Assembly: GCA_022414725.1 (NCBI GenBank) | Contig: CM039463.1 | Coordinates: 76,536,773-76,600,772 of the forward strand | Origin: Microglena sp. YARC | Taxonomy: Eukaryota > Chlorophyta > Chlorophyceae > Chlamydomonadales > Chlamydomonadaceae | Direction of reading: 5' to 3' | Length of the DNA stretch: 64,000 bases | Shown here: positions 47,251 through 60,300 of the stretch, piece after piece | How the letters are laid out: each line of letters opens with the position of its first letter | Numbering within the stretch: the first letter of the stretch is position 1 | Translations under genes and position numbers: made by a program | The notes under the pieces: model-generated | The model's input: the letters and a program-made list of their open reading frames with translations, nothing else | What the model was told of the DNA's origin: nothing | Database searches by the model: none

Positions 47251-48519
47251 ACCTCCCCAACCCAACTTTAACTTTAACTTGTTTGTATGTATGTACATGT
47301 ATTAAGTCCATATTACTTAATAAGTTAGTGTATGTAGAACTATGGTTTCAATCCTCTGACGTCATCCGATTTGCATACATAATAGTTGTTATACCGATTC
47401 CTTGCTAATCACCAAGATTCCTGGGGTTCACTGGACTCAGGGATTGCCATTCAATGTCTGTTATTTTAGAGATGCTGTCATCATGTTTTCCCCAGTCAAT
47501 ATTGCTCAGTGAAGTCTGGTTATCATGAATAATATCAAAGAAATCAACATCTAATCTTTGAATGCATTTTAGTAATCCATGAGACCAGCATGGTTTATTG
47601 CTGTCTCTGTCTGCCATCAGTAAACCGATTGTTTGGGGCTCAGTTCATCAGTGTTTTTTATTTTTTAGCCCGTCCTATCACGCTTCGGCAAGTTCCCTCA
47701 GCCTATAGGGCCAAATAGGCCTAGCCCTGAACTGTAACATACACACATGCCGACGGGGGCCCTGAGTTCGTGCTACAGTGGACGTTAATTTACTTACTTA
47801 AATGGCTTACGAACATGCCTTGTGGGGCAACTGTGCACTTAAATTTGAACTTGATTACATAGCTTCAGCCAGAAATTTTGCTGCCCGCCGTCTTCGGCAG
47901 TACAACAATTACTACCAGGAAAATGCAAACTCGACCAAACCCCCTTTAATTTTGTTTTGTTTCCCATTTTTTCTCTCTTCTTCTAAACGACAAAAAACAG
48001 TGCAAAAAAACCCATTCATGCCCAGTCATGCCTTTACAAACCCTATTCATGCCCAGTCATGCCTATACAAACCCTATTCATGCCCAGTCATACCTGTAAA
48101 CAAAACTTGATCCGGTCTCATCAACCGGCAACTGCATACGAATTCCGGTACTAAGCTGTTCAAAAACATGTGTTGTGGTTTAATGAGGCATAGGAGCTAG
48201 GGCGAAGATTTCCAGTTAATCACTCCGGCCTCCTCACACTACAATCAGACAGATTAACGCCCTTGGCGTGGTCCTATTCGTACACTGGTGGAGTGGTGGC
48301 CTGGTGGGCAACTCCCTTACAGTTGCCCTATCTCGCTACCCATGGCATCCCCCCAGCAACTCAGCAATAGAGGTTGGCCTGTCTCAATGTCATGCACCCA
48401 GCAAATCAGCAAGATAGATGAATAAATGCATGGTACGCTTTATAACGATGCGTAAGGTTGACGGAGCTAGCCCGTTGGCTTTCACTGGAGACAGCCACCA
48501 AAGCAGCAAGATTTATGAG
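47251..48519. other. Intergenic, transposable-element debris
   Basis: No gene supported. The 70-codon minus-strand frame 47617-47405 (DVDFFDIIHDNQTSLSNIDW…) and the plus-strand frame from 47802 (MAYEHALWGNCALKFELDYI…) have protein-like composition and are probably remnants of mobile elements. Repeat H pieces (GTTTGGGGCTCAGTTCATCA; CCCTGAGTTCGTGCTACAGTG) bracket a foldback arm at 47667-47745. 48000-48090 has ATTCATGCCCAGTCATGCC triplicated. Confidence 0.35.
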
Positions 48520-48679
48520 TAGGGAAAGGCGATATGGTGTCATATGGTATCATATGATGCAGGCAGTCTAACTAGGCTTAAGTTACCATTTACATACAGT
48601 ATCATATGATACAATTTGTATGATATCATATGATATCATACTCGCCTTTGGTCAGTATCATATAATTTGCCGGTCCCTA
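48520..48679 (-). mobile_element. MITE family 1, intact copy
   Basis: 160 bp, TAGGGAAAGGC… to …GCCGGTCCCTA. Flanking octamers TTTATGAG and GTTTTGAG agree at 6 of 8 positions. Internal ATATCATATGATATCATACT and CTAACTAGGC as in other copies, in opposite orientation to the 2302 copy. Confidence 0.68.
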
Positions 48680-48820
48680 GTTTTGAGGCCGCCCTTGTTG
48701 GTGTCATTCCCACAACTCCAACAAACAATGCGATGAGAATCGCACAATCAAATTATCACTGTAGCACGAACTCAGGGGGGCCCTGTCGTTACGATTTTTC
48801 GAGGTTAGGTTTATCATTGC

Positions 48821-48852
<32 letters not shown>

Positions 48853-48861
48853 TTTATAGTT

Positions 48862-49283
48862 ACCGTATGGAATGTGGAATTCTGCGATTCCACATTCAGA
48901 ACCTTTATGAATGGAAATGGCACTAAGACTTTCTGGAGCAACCTAGCCGACTATCTTTCTACTTGTAGAAGAGCAAGACAGGAAGCCCTGGACTGCTTAG
49001 TGGCACCGTAATTATTATCCTTTTTTTTCTTTTCTTCTTGTGACTTCTCATTTGTTAGCTTCTTACCTCCGCCACTGTAAGTGGTTGATATCTGGGTCCG
49101 GCTCTAGGGGGTTTAATACCTACGCCACCAAAACGGTGGTTGGGAGCTTGGTTTGTTTGTCCTCGACACACCCCTGATGTAATGGGGTTTTTTGCTTTGT
49201 GGGTGCTTTTTCTTTTTGTTTAAAGCACAGAGTCTCATACACCCTCGCGGTGTCAAGTAGACTTTAACATGTAATGTAATGTT
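48862..49283 (+). mobile_element. LINE 3' end, copy C
   Basis: Plus-strand copy: TVWNVEFCDSTFRTFMNGNG… to ALDCLVAP-stop, then the same 3' UTR ending ACATGTAATGTAATG. 5'-truncated next to (TTA)n. Fewer disabling changes than copies A and B. Confidence 0.75.
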
Positions 49284-50172
49284 AGCCCCTCCTGATATCA
49301 TGGTCGGTCAAGTCCCTTAAGCCTAGTTGGCTACCCCCTGGACTGTAACAACATACATGGTGCCATGTCCACACCAACCCAGCAAGAGTTAAGATGTCAC
49401 TAGCCACCTAGCCAGGTTCACAATATCTCAGATTTGCCGCCTTGGCAGAGGTAGAGAACTTCCCTCCATGCCGTGGCGCGGTAGTCCAAGCTCGGGTGCA
49501 GAGGGTCTGCGAAACCAAAAAACCCAACATGGAAGCTTTCTCCAGTCTGTACACATGCATCCAAACGGGAGGGTTCCCTTAATCTCAAGCAAGTGGCATG
49601 GCGTACTATTTTTCAATTTTCAATGTCACAACCTAGCCAAGCACGACCTATGATATTAATTTCCAAGAACACTAGCTACCTTCAGGCCTCCAGCAGGCTA
49701 AGGAGCGGCCTAGAAGCTACATCTATGACTAATTGGTGGTTTAGCCTTCAGCAGGCTTAGGAGCGGCCTAGAAGCTACTGCTATGACTAATTGGTGGTTA
49801 GCCCCAGTGCAAGCAAACGGGCTGGCCATCTCAACCTCACGCCTGGTAATAAGGCGCACAATTAATTGATTGATTTACTATGTCTATGCTATGACCATAC
49901 GACTATGGCCATGCTATGATCATGTGACTATGGCCATGCCTTTCAATCGAGCTACAATTTTTGGCACCAGAAAATACGCTACTCAAGAAAAAGGACGTTA
50001 ACAATCTAGTTGTTACTCCATCATTTGCTCCATCGCGCGCTCTTGCTTGCCTAGAAGGTACAAGTATGACTAATCGATGGTTAGGCCTTCAGCAGGCAAA
50101 GGAGCGGCCTAGAAGTTACAACTATGACTAATTGGTGGTTAAGCCTTCAGCATGCAAAGGAGCCTGAGAGGG
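49284..50172. repeat. Dispersed repeats C and G; copy of release-factor C-terminal end
   Basis: 49298-49355 is a foldback arm, 49425-49615 repeat C (inverted), 49790-49880 repeat G. 49995-50040 repeats the tail of the last release-factor exon (GTTGTTACTCCATCATTTGC TCCATCGCGCGCTCTTG), beyond its stop. Units with TTAGGCCTTCAGCAGGC.AAGGAGCGGCCTAGAAG are tandem from 49680 to 50165. Confidence 0.65.
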
Positions 50173-50340
50173 TTAAAAATCGAGTTGTTGTTGCTCCATC
50201 ATTTGCTCCATCGCGCGCTCTTGTTCTGACATAGCGAGCGCATCAATAATTTCATCCAGCTGACCTGACGCCACACCGCTAGTCAGGACCTCTTGCATCC
50301 CAAATACAGTGTGTCCTAGCCGATGGTCAGTCAGGCGATC
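50173..50340 (-). CDS. Release factor exon 9 (C-terminal, stop)
   Basis: 55 codons plus [23 protein letters not shown], then [19 protein letters not shown] and a Gln/Met-rich tail. LTDHRLG and LDEIIDAL are the usual C-terminal RF1 motifs. Acceptor CAACAG. Confidence 0.9.
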   Translation of the reverse strand, partial: DRLTDHRLGHTVFGMQEVLTSGVASGQLDEIIDALAMSEQERAMEQMMEQQQLDF

Positions 50341-50466
50341 CTGTTGAAGGTCACAGTGATGATTTAATATTGCAATTAGTGTAAATTTTGTTCTGTCTGT
50401 CCTTCTGTCCTTCTGTCCTTCTGTCTGTCTGTCAGTCTGTCTGTCAGTCTGTCTGTCTGTCTGTCA

Positions 50467-50548
<82 letters not shown>

Positions 50549-53500
50549 GTATGTATGTATGTATGTATATATGCATGTACCTATGTTACAATCCAGGGGT
50601 GGGCCAAATAGGCTAAGGGACTTACCCAACCGTGATAGGAAGGGAATTAGTGTAGATATTGTAAATTTAATTGATCACTGTAGCACAAACTCAGGGCCCC
50701 CATCGGTAAAACAATTGTTAGGGGTTCAGTTCTTCAATGCATCTTCTTTTTAAGCGCTTCCTATCACGGTTGGGCAAGTCCGTTTAGCCTATTTGGCCTA
50801 TCCCTGGACTGTAACATACATACAGTGATGAATGAGTTGTCAGAAGACCCCAGAGCCGACAGGATCAGCGAAACCACAGTGAGTGCTGACAGGATCAGCG
50901 AAACCACAGTGAGAGCCGACAGGATCAGCGAAACCACAGTGAGTGCCGACAGGATCAGCGAAACCACAGTGAGTGCCGACAGGATCAGCGAAACCACAGT
51001 GAGTGCTGACAGGATCAGCGAAACCACAGTGAGTGCTGACAGGATCAGCCACACCATCTAAAACCACGACCGTCACCATCATCAACCAGCCGATCAGGAA
51101 ATGTCTCTTAACTGTCTGGCGCCCTTTCGAACCCCCTTGAGTGCGCTTGGGCCCGGTCTGAGGGTCGTCGACTGGCACGGCAACTGGTATCTAGATGCGA
51201 TGTTGGCTCGAGCAGCACATACTTACAATCCGGTTCCCTTAATCCCACCGGGCACGTCCTTAGAGGTCATTGTGACAATTCTTGGATGTTTAAATTTGAA
51301 AAATTAAAATTTTAAATTTTCTGCAGCCCTGCCATAGAATTCTGTACTCGGGAGTGTGATGTATTAGTGCTGTGCAAATGCTCCCCATGTTTACTCCACC
51401 CGCCAGGCAGTGAGCAGCCTGGTGGCTGACAGACCAAGTAATCAAAACCAAACAACCAAGCAGCAGCACCACTAATGTTTGGGAAGTTGCAAGTCCTATC
51501 ATTGCGACCCCCACTACCTATGAGTACTGTCAGGAACACCGACACCAGCTAGCACCACCAGCACCACCAGCACAAAAATGTGATGGAAAGTTGCAAGTCC
51601 GTATCCTCTCATTGCAACCCCCACTGCCTATGAGTACTATCAGGAGCACTGACAACAGCTAGCACCACCAGCACTACCAGCACAAAAAAGCAGCAGCATC
51701 ACTCATGTGATGGAACGTTGCAAGTCCATATCCTCTCATTGCGACCCCCACTGCATATTGAATACTATCAGGAGCACTGACAACAGCTAGCACCACCAGC
51801 ACCAACCAAGCAACAACATTACTCACGGTTGGGAAGTTGTACGCCCTGATCCTTTCATTGGGATCATTGTGATCCCTGCTGCCTATGAGTACCGACAAAA
51901 TCACCAGCACTATGTAGCACCACTAACACCACCATCCTAAACCAATCAAGCAGCAGCATCTACCACCACCAGCACCACCATCCTCAACCAAGCAACAGCA
52001 TCACTTACGTTTGGGAAGTTGTACGTCCTGATCCTCTCATTGCGATCCCCACTGCCGATGCTAGACTTTCGCTCACTAGCAACAGCAGCGTCTTGCTTCT
52101 GTTGCATGGTAGCCTTCAGCCTGGCCCGCATCACCCTGAGCGCCTGCGTATGTTATGTATGTTATGTTATGTATGTATGTATGTATGTATGTATGTATGT
52201 ATGTATGTATGTATGTATGCATGTATGTATGTATGTATGTATGTATGTATGTACTAGTACATTGCCCGTGTGTCTACATATATATAGATGTATGTATGTA
52301 TGTTTGTATGTATGTGTGTATGTATGTATGTATGTATGTATGTATGTATGTATGTATGTATGTATGTATGTATGTATGTATGTGTGTATGTATGTATGTA
52401 TGTATGTATGTATGTATGTATGTATGTATGTATGTATGTATGTATGTATGTATGTATGTATGTATGTATGTATGTATGTATGTATGTATGTATGTATGTA
52501 TGTATGTATGTATGTATGTATGCATGCATGCATGTATGTATGTATGTATGTATGTATGTATGTATGTATGTATGTATGTATGTATGTATGTATGTATGTA
52601 TGTATGTATGTATGTCCAGGGGTAGTCCACGGGTAGCCAAATAGGCTGAAGGGACTAGCCCAACAATGATACCAGGAGGGGCTAAAGCGGCAGGTTGGAA
52701 ATCGTGAACCTAGCATCGCAAAAGCAGCGTCTTGCTTCTGCTGTATAGAAGCCTTCAGCCTGGCCCGCATCGCACTGAGCGCATGCAGCACCGGGTGCAC
52801 TCTTTCATTGATGGCCAAAACGTAGGTTTAACCTGGTATGATCTGATGCGGAGAAGCCTTCAGCCTGGCCCGCATCACCCTCAGAGCATGCAGCACGGGG
52901 GGCACTCTTTTATCAATGGCCAGAACGTAGGTTTAACCTGGTATGATCAGATGCGGAGAAGCCTACAGCCTGGCCCGCATCGCCCTGAGCACATGCAGCG
53001 CCCGGTGCACTCTTCTATCGATGGCCAAAACGTAGTTTTAACCTGGTATAATCTGAAGCGGAGAAGCCTTCAGCCTGGCCCCCATCACTCTCAGCGCATG
53101 CAGCGCGGGGTGCACTCTTTTATTGATGGCCAAAACGTAGGAGTGACCTGGTATGACCTGATACATGGAAGCTTTCAGCCGGGCTCGCTGCACCCTGAGC
53201 GCCTGTGTATGTTATGTATGTTATGGATATTTGTATGTTGTTACAATCCAGGGGTAGCCAGATAGGCTGAAGGGGCTTGCCGCTCAGCCAGGCCCGCAGC
53301 ACCCTGAGCGCCTGCGCCTGCGTATGTTATGTATGTTTGTATGTTGTTGCAGTCCAGGGGTAGCCAGGTAGGCTGAGGGGACTTGCCGCTCAGCCGGGCT
53401 CACAGCACACTGAGCGCCTGCAGCGACGAGATATTATAAAATAGTGCCAGATGTTATAGAAAATGTGATAGAAAATAGTGCCAGATAGGAGATTCCCAAA

Positions 53501-56135
53501 CGGGGAGGGTGAACGGAGCTCGCAGTTGATGTTATAGAAAATGTAACAGCATAGTGCCAGATTTTATAGAAAATGCCCCAGCCTTACTAGAAGGCTGAGC
53601 AGAAATTGACATTGAAGAAGCAGATTTATAAGGCATTAAACACTCGACAAGCATTGGAGGGGAAGGCACTATTCACAAATAACACGTACTCTAATCAGAA
53701 CTAGGGAACGGCAATATGATTTCGTATGATATCATACGATACCCGCAGTCTGACTAGGCAAAAGTTGCCATATAAAAATATCATATGATGCAATTTGTAT
53801 GATTTCATATGATATATCATCCTCGCCTTTGGTCAAAATCATACGATATGCCGGTCCCTTATTATAGCACCCTGAGCGCCTGCAGCCAGGTAGCACTACT
53901 TGTAGTGAACCTTTTTAATGACTGATTTAGTGAATCATGCACACATTGCCTCTGTTTATTCAAGACTTTACGAAGAGATTGGATCAACAGTATACTTTGA
54001 TAAGCATGCTTTGATTACAATTGTTTACGATTCTGCATAATACAAGTATAATGCAGCGTCGCAAGCGAAGCGGAAAATTGGCGGAGAGTGTCGGCAACCG
54101 AGCGACAGATGGCAACGATGGAGCTGACCGAAGCCAGTTAGTTATGAGACAGTTGGCTGACGTGTCAGGCTTCGTTTTTCGGTCGGTCGGACGCACAATC
54201 GGACAACGGGGTGAATCTGGGGGCTCCCACCCCCCAGGAGGGGCTCCGCAAAAAAACCTTCAGTGTCTGCAGCCACGGGTGCACTACTTCTAGTGATGGC
54301 CAAATTGTAGGTATGTTCTGGTCTGGTCTGGTCTGATCTGGTCTGATCTGGTCTGATCTGGGACCTGACATGATGGCCAAATCGTAGGTATGTCCTGGTC
54401 TGATCTGGTCTGATCTGGGACCTGACATGATGGTCAAATCGGAAGTATGTTCTGGTCTGGTCTGATCTGGTCTGATCCGGGATCTGACATGATGGTCAAA
54501 TCGTAGGTATGTTCTGGTCTGATCTGGTCTGATCTGGGATCTGACATGATCTGGAGTCTGGCATGATTTGGTTTGATCTGGGATCTGACATGATCTGGCA
54601 TGATCTGGGATCTGGGATGATCTGGGATACATAAGGACAAGCAGGTTGCAGGCAAGGTAGGACACATGTCCAGAACAGACATATGATAGAAGAAAGTCTG
54701 GAAGTGAACAAAGTGGTTACTATGTTGGTAACTAAGTTGGTTACTAAGTTGGTTACTAGGTTGGTTACTAAGTTGGTTACTAAGTTGGTTACGAAGTTCA
54801 AAGTGGTTACTAGGTTGTTTACTAAGTTGGTTACTAAGTTGGCTCCAAAGTTCAAAGTGGTTACTAAGTTGGTTACTAAGTTGGTTACTAAGTTGGTTGG
54901 GAAGTTCAAAGCAGTTACTAGGTTGGTTACTAAGTTGGTTACTAAGGTGGTTCCACAGCATAGCCCAAGAAAGAAATGGTGCCCTCCATCGGACCTCCAT
55001 TGTTTCTTTATTGGACTAAGCATGGCAGCTTTCAGATGCACTAGCTAGCTTTAGATTTGGCTTAAGAACAGAGACAAGGAGCTGCCTAGAAGCTGCTACG
55101 CGTAGCTAAAAATATAAAGAGTGGGGAGCTCACCTGCTCTAATGAGACTTAGCCCAGTGGCTGGCTCAAGGAGCTGCCTAGAAGCTGAAAATAAAAGCCC
55201 TGTGGTGTGCACTGCAGAGTGCAGCTGTTGAAAGAAGGCGAGCAGTCTTAATGCTGGAGCTATGTGTCCGAGGGTAAGTTCATAAAAGCAATGAGAATGC
55301 CTGGTGGGGCTTGGTATTATGGGAGCCCTGTCTTACAGTGGTAGAGAAATGGCTGCTACTTTACCTGGACAAAGCTACCATGGCGGTTGACAGCGACTGC
55401 AAACAATAAAGCGCCACCGTAGGGATTCGAGCCCCGAACCTTCTTCGGTCCAACGCGGAGAACATGTCCTAGGCAGCGGCACGAGCGACGCAGAAATTGG
55501 CGGAGATTATTGGCTATCCGAACGGCATGTAGCAATGGAGCAGACCGAAGCCAGTTAGTTAAAAAAAAGTTGGCTGACGTGTCAGGCTTCGTCTCGGTCA
55601 TCAGTCGTGCTCAGCGAGCACTGCTCACCTGATCTCTGTTCTTCATGAAAGAGCGTTCCTGCTGACACGTGACAATCATGGCCGTGGGCAGATGCGTCAC
55701 ACGACATGCAGAGTTGGTCACGTTGACATGTTGCCCCCCAGCGCCTGTGGAGCGGTGGGCGTCAATGCGTAGGTCTTTATCACTGATGTGCAGCTCGACC
55801 TGGAGAAGTGGAGATGGGTCAGAATGGCTGGCTGTGGGTGTGAGTGTGGGTCATCTGTATTCATGACATTCGTCTCTTCCTCTTGCATCTTCCAACTGTA
55901 AATGTCTCATCTCAAGAAAGCAATCAACTCAGATCCTAGACCATAGAACCCCTGCCCGGAAAGAAGCTTTTATACCCCCCCCCCCCCCCCAACGCCCCCC
56001 TGACCGTAGCTTTGGGCGGGTCGCCAGTCTGATCAATATCTTACCTCATCCACATCTGCCAGGACAGCAGCAGTTGCAGTGCTTGTGTGAACTTGTCCCA
56101 TCGCCTCTATCACTGCAGTGCCAAACTGATCAGAC

Positions 56136-56178
<43 letters not shown>

Positions 56179-57309
56179 AAAATAAGTAAATAAATAAATA
56201 AATAAAGAAAGAAAGAAATATATAAATAAATAAATAAATAAATAAATTAATTCATTATCTCCATAGGTGCCTAGTTATTGGCCTTTTGATACAGAAGGTT
56301 TTGACCCATGGACTCCAGTCCAGTGAAAACAAAAAAGTGCTACAAAGTTGCTTAACCACCTCACCTCAACATATAAATACTTGGATTTGGGTATGCTCAA
56401 GGTTTGTGAACCAGATGAAGTAAAACCTTATATATTTTTCACTATGGGGTTCCCTAATTCAGGACAGATTTTACACAAATGTGGGACGGAGCCAAATGCA
56501 GTCAATTTTGTTTTTTGAAATTTGAATTAGGTAGGCCTGTTTTTCACATCTTCCCTTACAAGTCAGTGTCACACCAGGTTGTGGAAGATATTGTGCAGGC
56601 TGTACGGGCTGTACAAAGCCAAAAATAACCGAGTATTTGCACGTTTTGGGCCAATTTAGGAGTCCCCAATTATGTTACAAGCTGCACAGCCGCAACAGCA
56701 TCGTTTTGTGTCTTTGTCTTTTCAGCAAAGGGCGCGGAATCACTTTTCGAAAAAAATGAATTTTGAATTTTGAAATTTGAAATCCCACTTAAAAAAAAAT
56801 TCAAAAAACAAACTGTTTTTTCTCTTCTAATCAAACATCCACATCTGAAGGTAGATTTCGATTTGGAAATTTTCCAGGTCTAGGCCGAAATGGCAGGTGG
56901 AATGCTGGTGTAGGCCGAAATGGCAAGTGGAATTGCTATTGCAGTTCACTCAGAAGCCGAGGCTAAAGCGCAGCCTCCGACCTTGTGGTAGGGGCTAGAT
57001 ATGCCTTTCGTCCCGCGGAAACTTGATTCGCGATAGCTCGCGCAACCTCGTATTTGACGCGGATTTAATATGCCCCAAACTATTTTGTACATCTCGTGTA
57101 CTGCCAACTGCCTGCCGGCCTGGGCTGCTCGCGACCGAATGCCCATCGGAACAAAAAATAGCTGCGCATCTAGATGAAACACTTACGAGAAACGCTATCT
57201 ACTCAGAATTCGATTCCGAGGATTTTGGGGTGTGTACGGCTGTGTCCCACACTCTTGTCCCGAATTAGGGCGTTTTGGGGATTAGGCACCATTGGAGATA
57301 ATAAACAAA

Positions 57310-57340
<31 letters not shown>

Positions 57341-60300
57341 ATTGTACACCTTATTACAAGGCGTGAGGTTGAGGGGGGCCAGCCTGTTTGCTTGCACTGG
57401 GGCCAGCCACCAGGTCTGATCAAACTCTCACCAGGGAGCTACATTTTGTAATTTTGGGTTGCGCTTTTGACGCAACTGCCTCCTTTGGGGTTGCGCTGTT
57501 GACGCAACCGAATACAGAAATCTGCGCGCTGCACCCAGAGGGGTTTTACAAATATGCGTCAATCGCGCAGTCCGGCTCCAAAACATTGCACGCTACCGCG
57601 CAATTGCGCGCGTCGTGTAGTACCCTGACTCTCACCTCATCCACATCTTCCAGGACAGCAACAGTTGCAGTGCTCGTGTGAATTCGTCCCATGTTATCTG
57701 TCACTGGGACTCGTTGTACGCGATGTACACCCGACTCAAAGCGCAGCCTGTGGGATGGATTGCCTGCAAACAGTGATTGATTGGTTGCCAACAGCCTGTG
57801 GGATGGATTGGGTGCAAACAGTGATTGATTGGTTGCAAACAGCCTGTGGGATGGATTGGGTGCAAACAGTGATTGATTGGTTGCAAACAGTGCTTGATTA
57901 GTTGCAAACAGCCTGTGGGATGGATTGCATGCAAACAGTGGTTGATAGTGGTGGTCTTGCTGATGACGATGTTGATGATGATGTTGAAAGTGGTGATCAC
58001 CCTCTACAGATGCAGACACAGCAACAGAACCAAATTGTGTTCCGCCGAATTTGAAGGAATATCAGTCACCCATGTTTTAAGTGAGAGATCACGAGGAGGG
58101 AGAGGACTGGGGGACTGGTATTCCTTAAAACACACATATATATAGCATGGTATGTATGTATTCCTATACCTGATATATATTCCTATACCTTACCCTCTCC
58201 AGATGCGGACACAGCAGCAGAACCAAATTTTATTCCGCCGAATTCTGTAGTCATCGATTCTAGCGGCTGCAGGAGTGGTGAAGAGAAAATTGAAAATTAG
58301 TACGAGCTGCCACAGGACGTGGAGATTGAGGGAACCCTCCCGTTTGCTTGCATGTGCACATACTGGAGAATGGTTGCCAGGTTGGGTTTATTTGGTTACG
58401 CAGACCCTCTGCGCCTGAGCTTGGACTGCCGCGCCACAGCACGGAGGGAAGTTCTCTACCTCTTCCAAGGCAGCAAGTCTGAATGAAGAAGAGAAGGATA
58501 TTATGGTTGACCACTTGTAGGTAATGCATGTGTGTTGCACGAAGCCGGTACGCTGCCCTGTTGCATGTACCAGCGTACTGCATGTACATGCACATCAGCC
58601 TGAGTGCAAGCAGGGCAGCGTACTGCCGGTACGCTACCCTGCTGCATGTACCAGCGTACTGCGGGTACATGGACATCAGCTTGGATGCAAGCAGGGCAGC
58701 CTCCTCCAGTAGGGGGAAGCTAGCCCGGGGTTAGCCAGCCGGGGTGGGAGGGTAGGTTTCATGGTTTAGGGTTAACCAGTGATTGCCGGGCTGGCTACCC
58801 CTGGCTAGCTTCCCCCTACCGCCTCCTCCCCACTCGCTCCTGCTCTAACTTCAAGAATGGCTCCTCCATTCTCCCCGTTCCCCTCTTCGCTACCTTACCA
58901 ACCCCATAAACAAATCCTGCACTTCGTGGCACTTACCTCAAATTGCCAGCCTTTGCTCTCAGCATACTGCTGGTACATGGTCATCAGCCGGGATGCAAAT
59001 AGGGCCGCCTCATCCCCACCAGCTCCTGCTCTCACTTCGAGAATGGCCCCTGCATTCTCAGTTGGGGGAAGCTAGTCAGCATTTAGCTGGTCAGCACTTG
59101 GGTGTATGTGGTTAAGATTTAGGTGGTTTATGAAACAAGTGCTTACCAGCTAAGTAGCTTACCAGCTAAGGGCCCACCAGCTAAGGGGCTTACCAGCTAA
59201 GGGCCCACCAGCTAAGTAGCTTACCAGCTAAGGGCCCACCAGCTCCTGCTCTCACTTCAAGAATGGCTCCTGTATTCTCAGTAAGGGGAAGCTAGTCAGC
59301 ACTTAGCTGGTCAGCACTTGGGTTTATGTGGTTTAGGTGGTTTAGGTGGTATATGTTTAGGTTCAGGTGGTTTATGAAATAAATGCTTATTAGCTAAGTA
59401 GCTAACCAGCTCCTGATCTGACTTCAAGAATGGCTCCTGCACTCTCATTAGGGGGAGGCTAGTCAGCACTTAGCTGGTCAGCACTTGGGTGTATGTGGTT
59501 TATGTTTAGGTCGTTTACATGGATTAGGAAAATAAGTGCTGACTAGCCAAGTGCTGACCAGCTAAGTGATGACCAGCTAAGTGCTGACTTGCTAAGTGCT
59601 GGCAAGCTAAGTGCTGAACAGCCAAGTGCTGAACAGCTAAGTGCTGAACAGCTAAGTGCTGACTAGCTAAGTGATGACCAGCTAAGTGCTGACTAGCTAA
59701 GTGATGACCAGCTAAGTGCTGACCAGCTAAGTGCTGACCAGCTAAGTGCTGAATAGCTAAGTGCTGACCAGCTAAGTGCTGACCAGCTAAGTGCTGACCA
59801 GCTAAGTGATGACCAGCTAAGTGCCCCTACCTGCTTTCTCCCTGCTCCCCTCCTCGCTACCGTTGATTTGTGGAAGCAGCATGACCAACAAGCCGCTCTC
59901 CAGCTCTTGGACCTGGAGTGAGAGGGCCTCCTTCTCCTCCTCAGCTAGAGCACGCATCGCAGCATCTGGCTCTCGGTCTGAGCGGCACATGCTGCTTACT
60001 TCTTCCAGCTAAAGCAACAATATGAATAATGATTACAGTAGTTCTTAGTGTTCTCTAAATGATGTTTATTCTCTAAATGATGTTTATTCTCTAAATGATG
60101 TTTATTCTCTAAATGATGTTTATTCTCTAAATGATGTTTATTCTCTAAATGATGTTTATTCTCTAAATGATGTTTATTCTCTAAATGATGTTTATTCTCT
60201 AAATGATGTTTATTCTCTAAAGGATGTTTATTCTCTAAAGGATGTTTATTCTCTAAATGATGTTTATTCTCCAAAGGATGTTTATTCTCTAAATGATGTT

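Larger units (their letters stand above)
50341..52008 (-). pseudogene. Release-factor intron 8: donor-side exon 8 copies and other repeats
   Basis: From about 51470 to 52000 there are four or five copies of exon 8's end plus donor (plus strand: ACTCA..GTTTGGGAAGTTGYA, CGTCCTGATCCTCTCATTGC GATCCCC), about 115-150 bp apart; their frames include ERIRAYNFP and TCNFPN remnants. (TCTG)n fills 50395-50560 and a 30-bp repeat lies at 50838-51055. Confidence 0.82.

Noticed and set aside
52155..52818. Frames with IHTYIHTY or MYVCMYVC repeats
   Set aside because: (GTAT)n microsatellite read in different frames.
54434..55048. Frames with VTKLVTKL / LSNQLSNQ repeats
   Set aside because: Derived from the GTTGGTTACTAA minisatellite.
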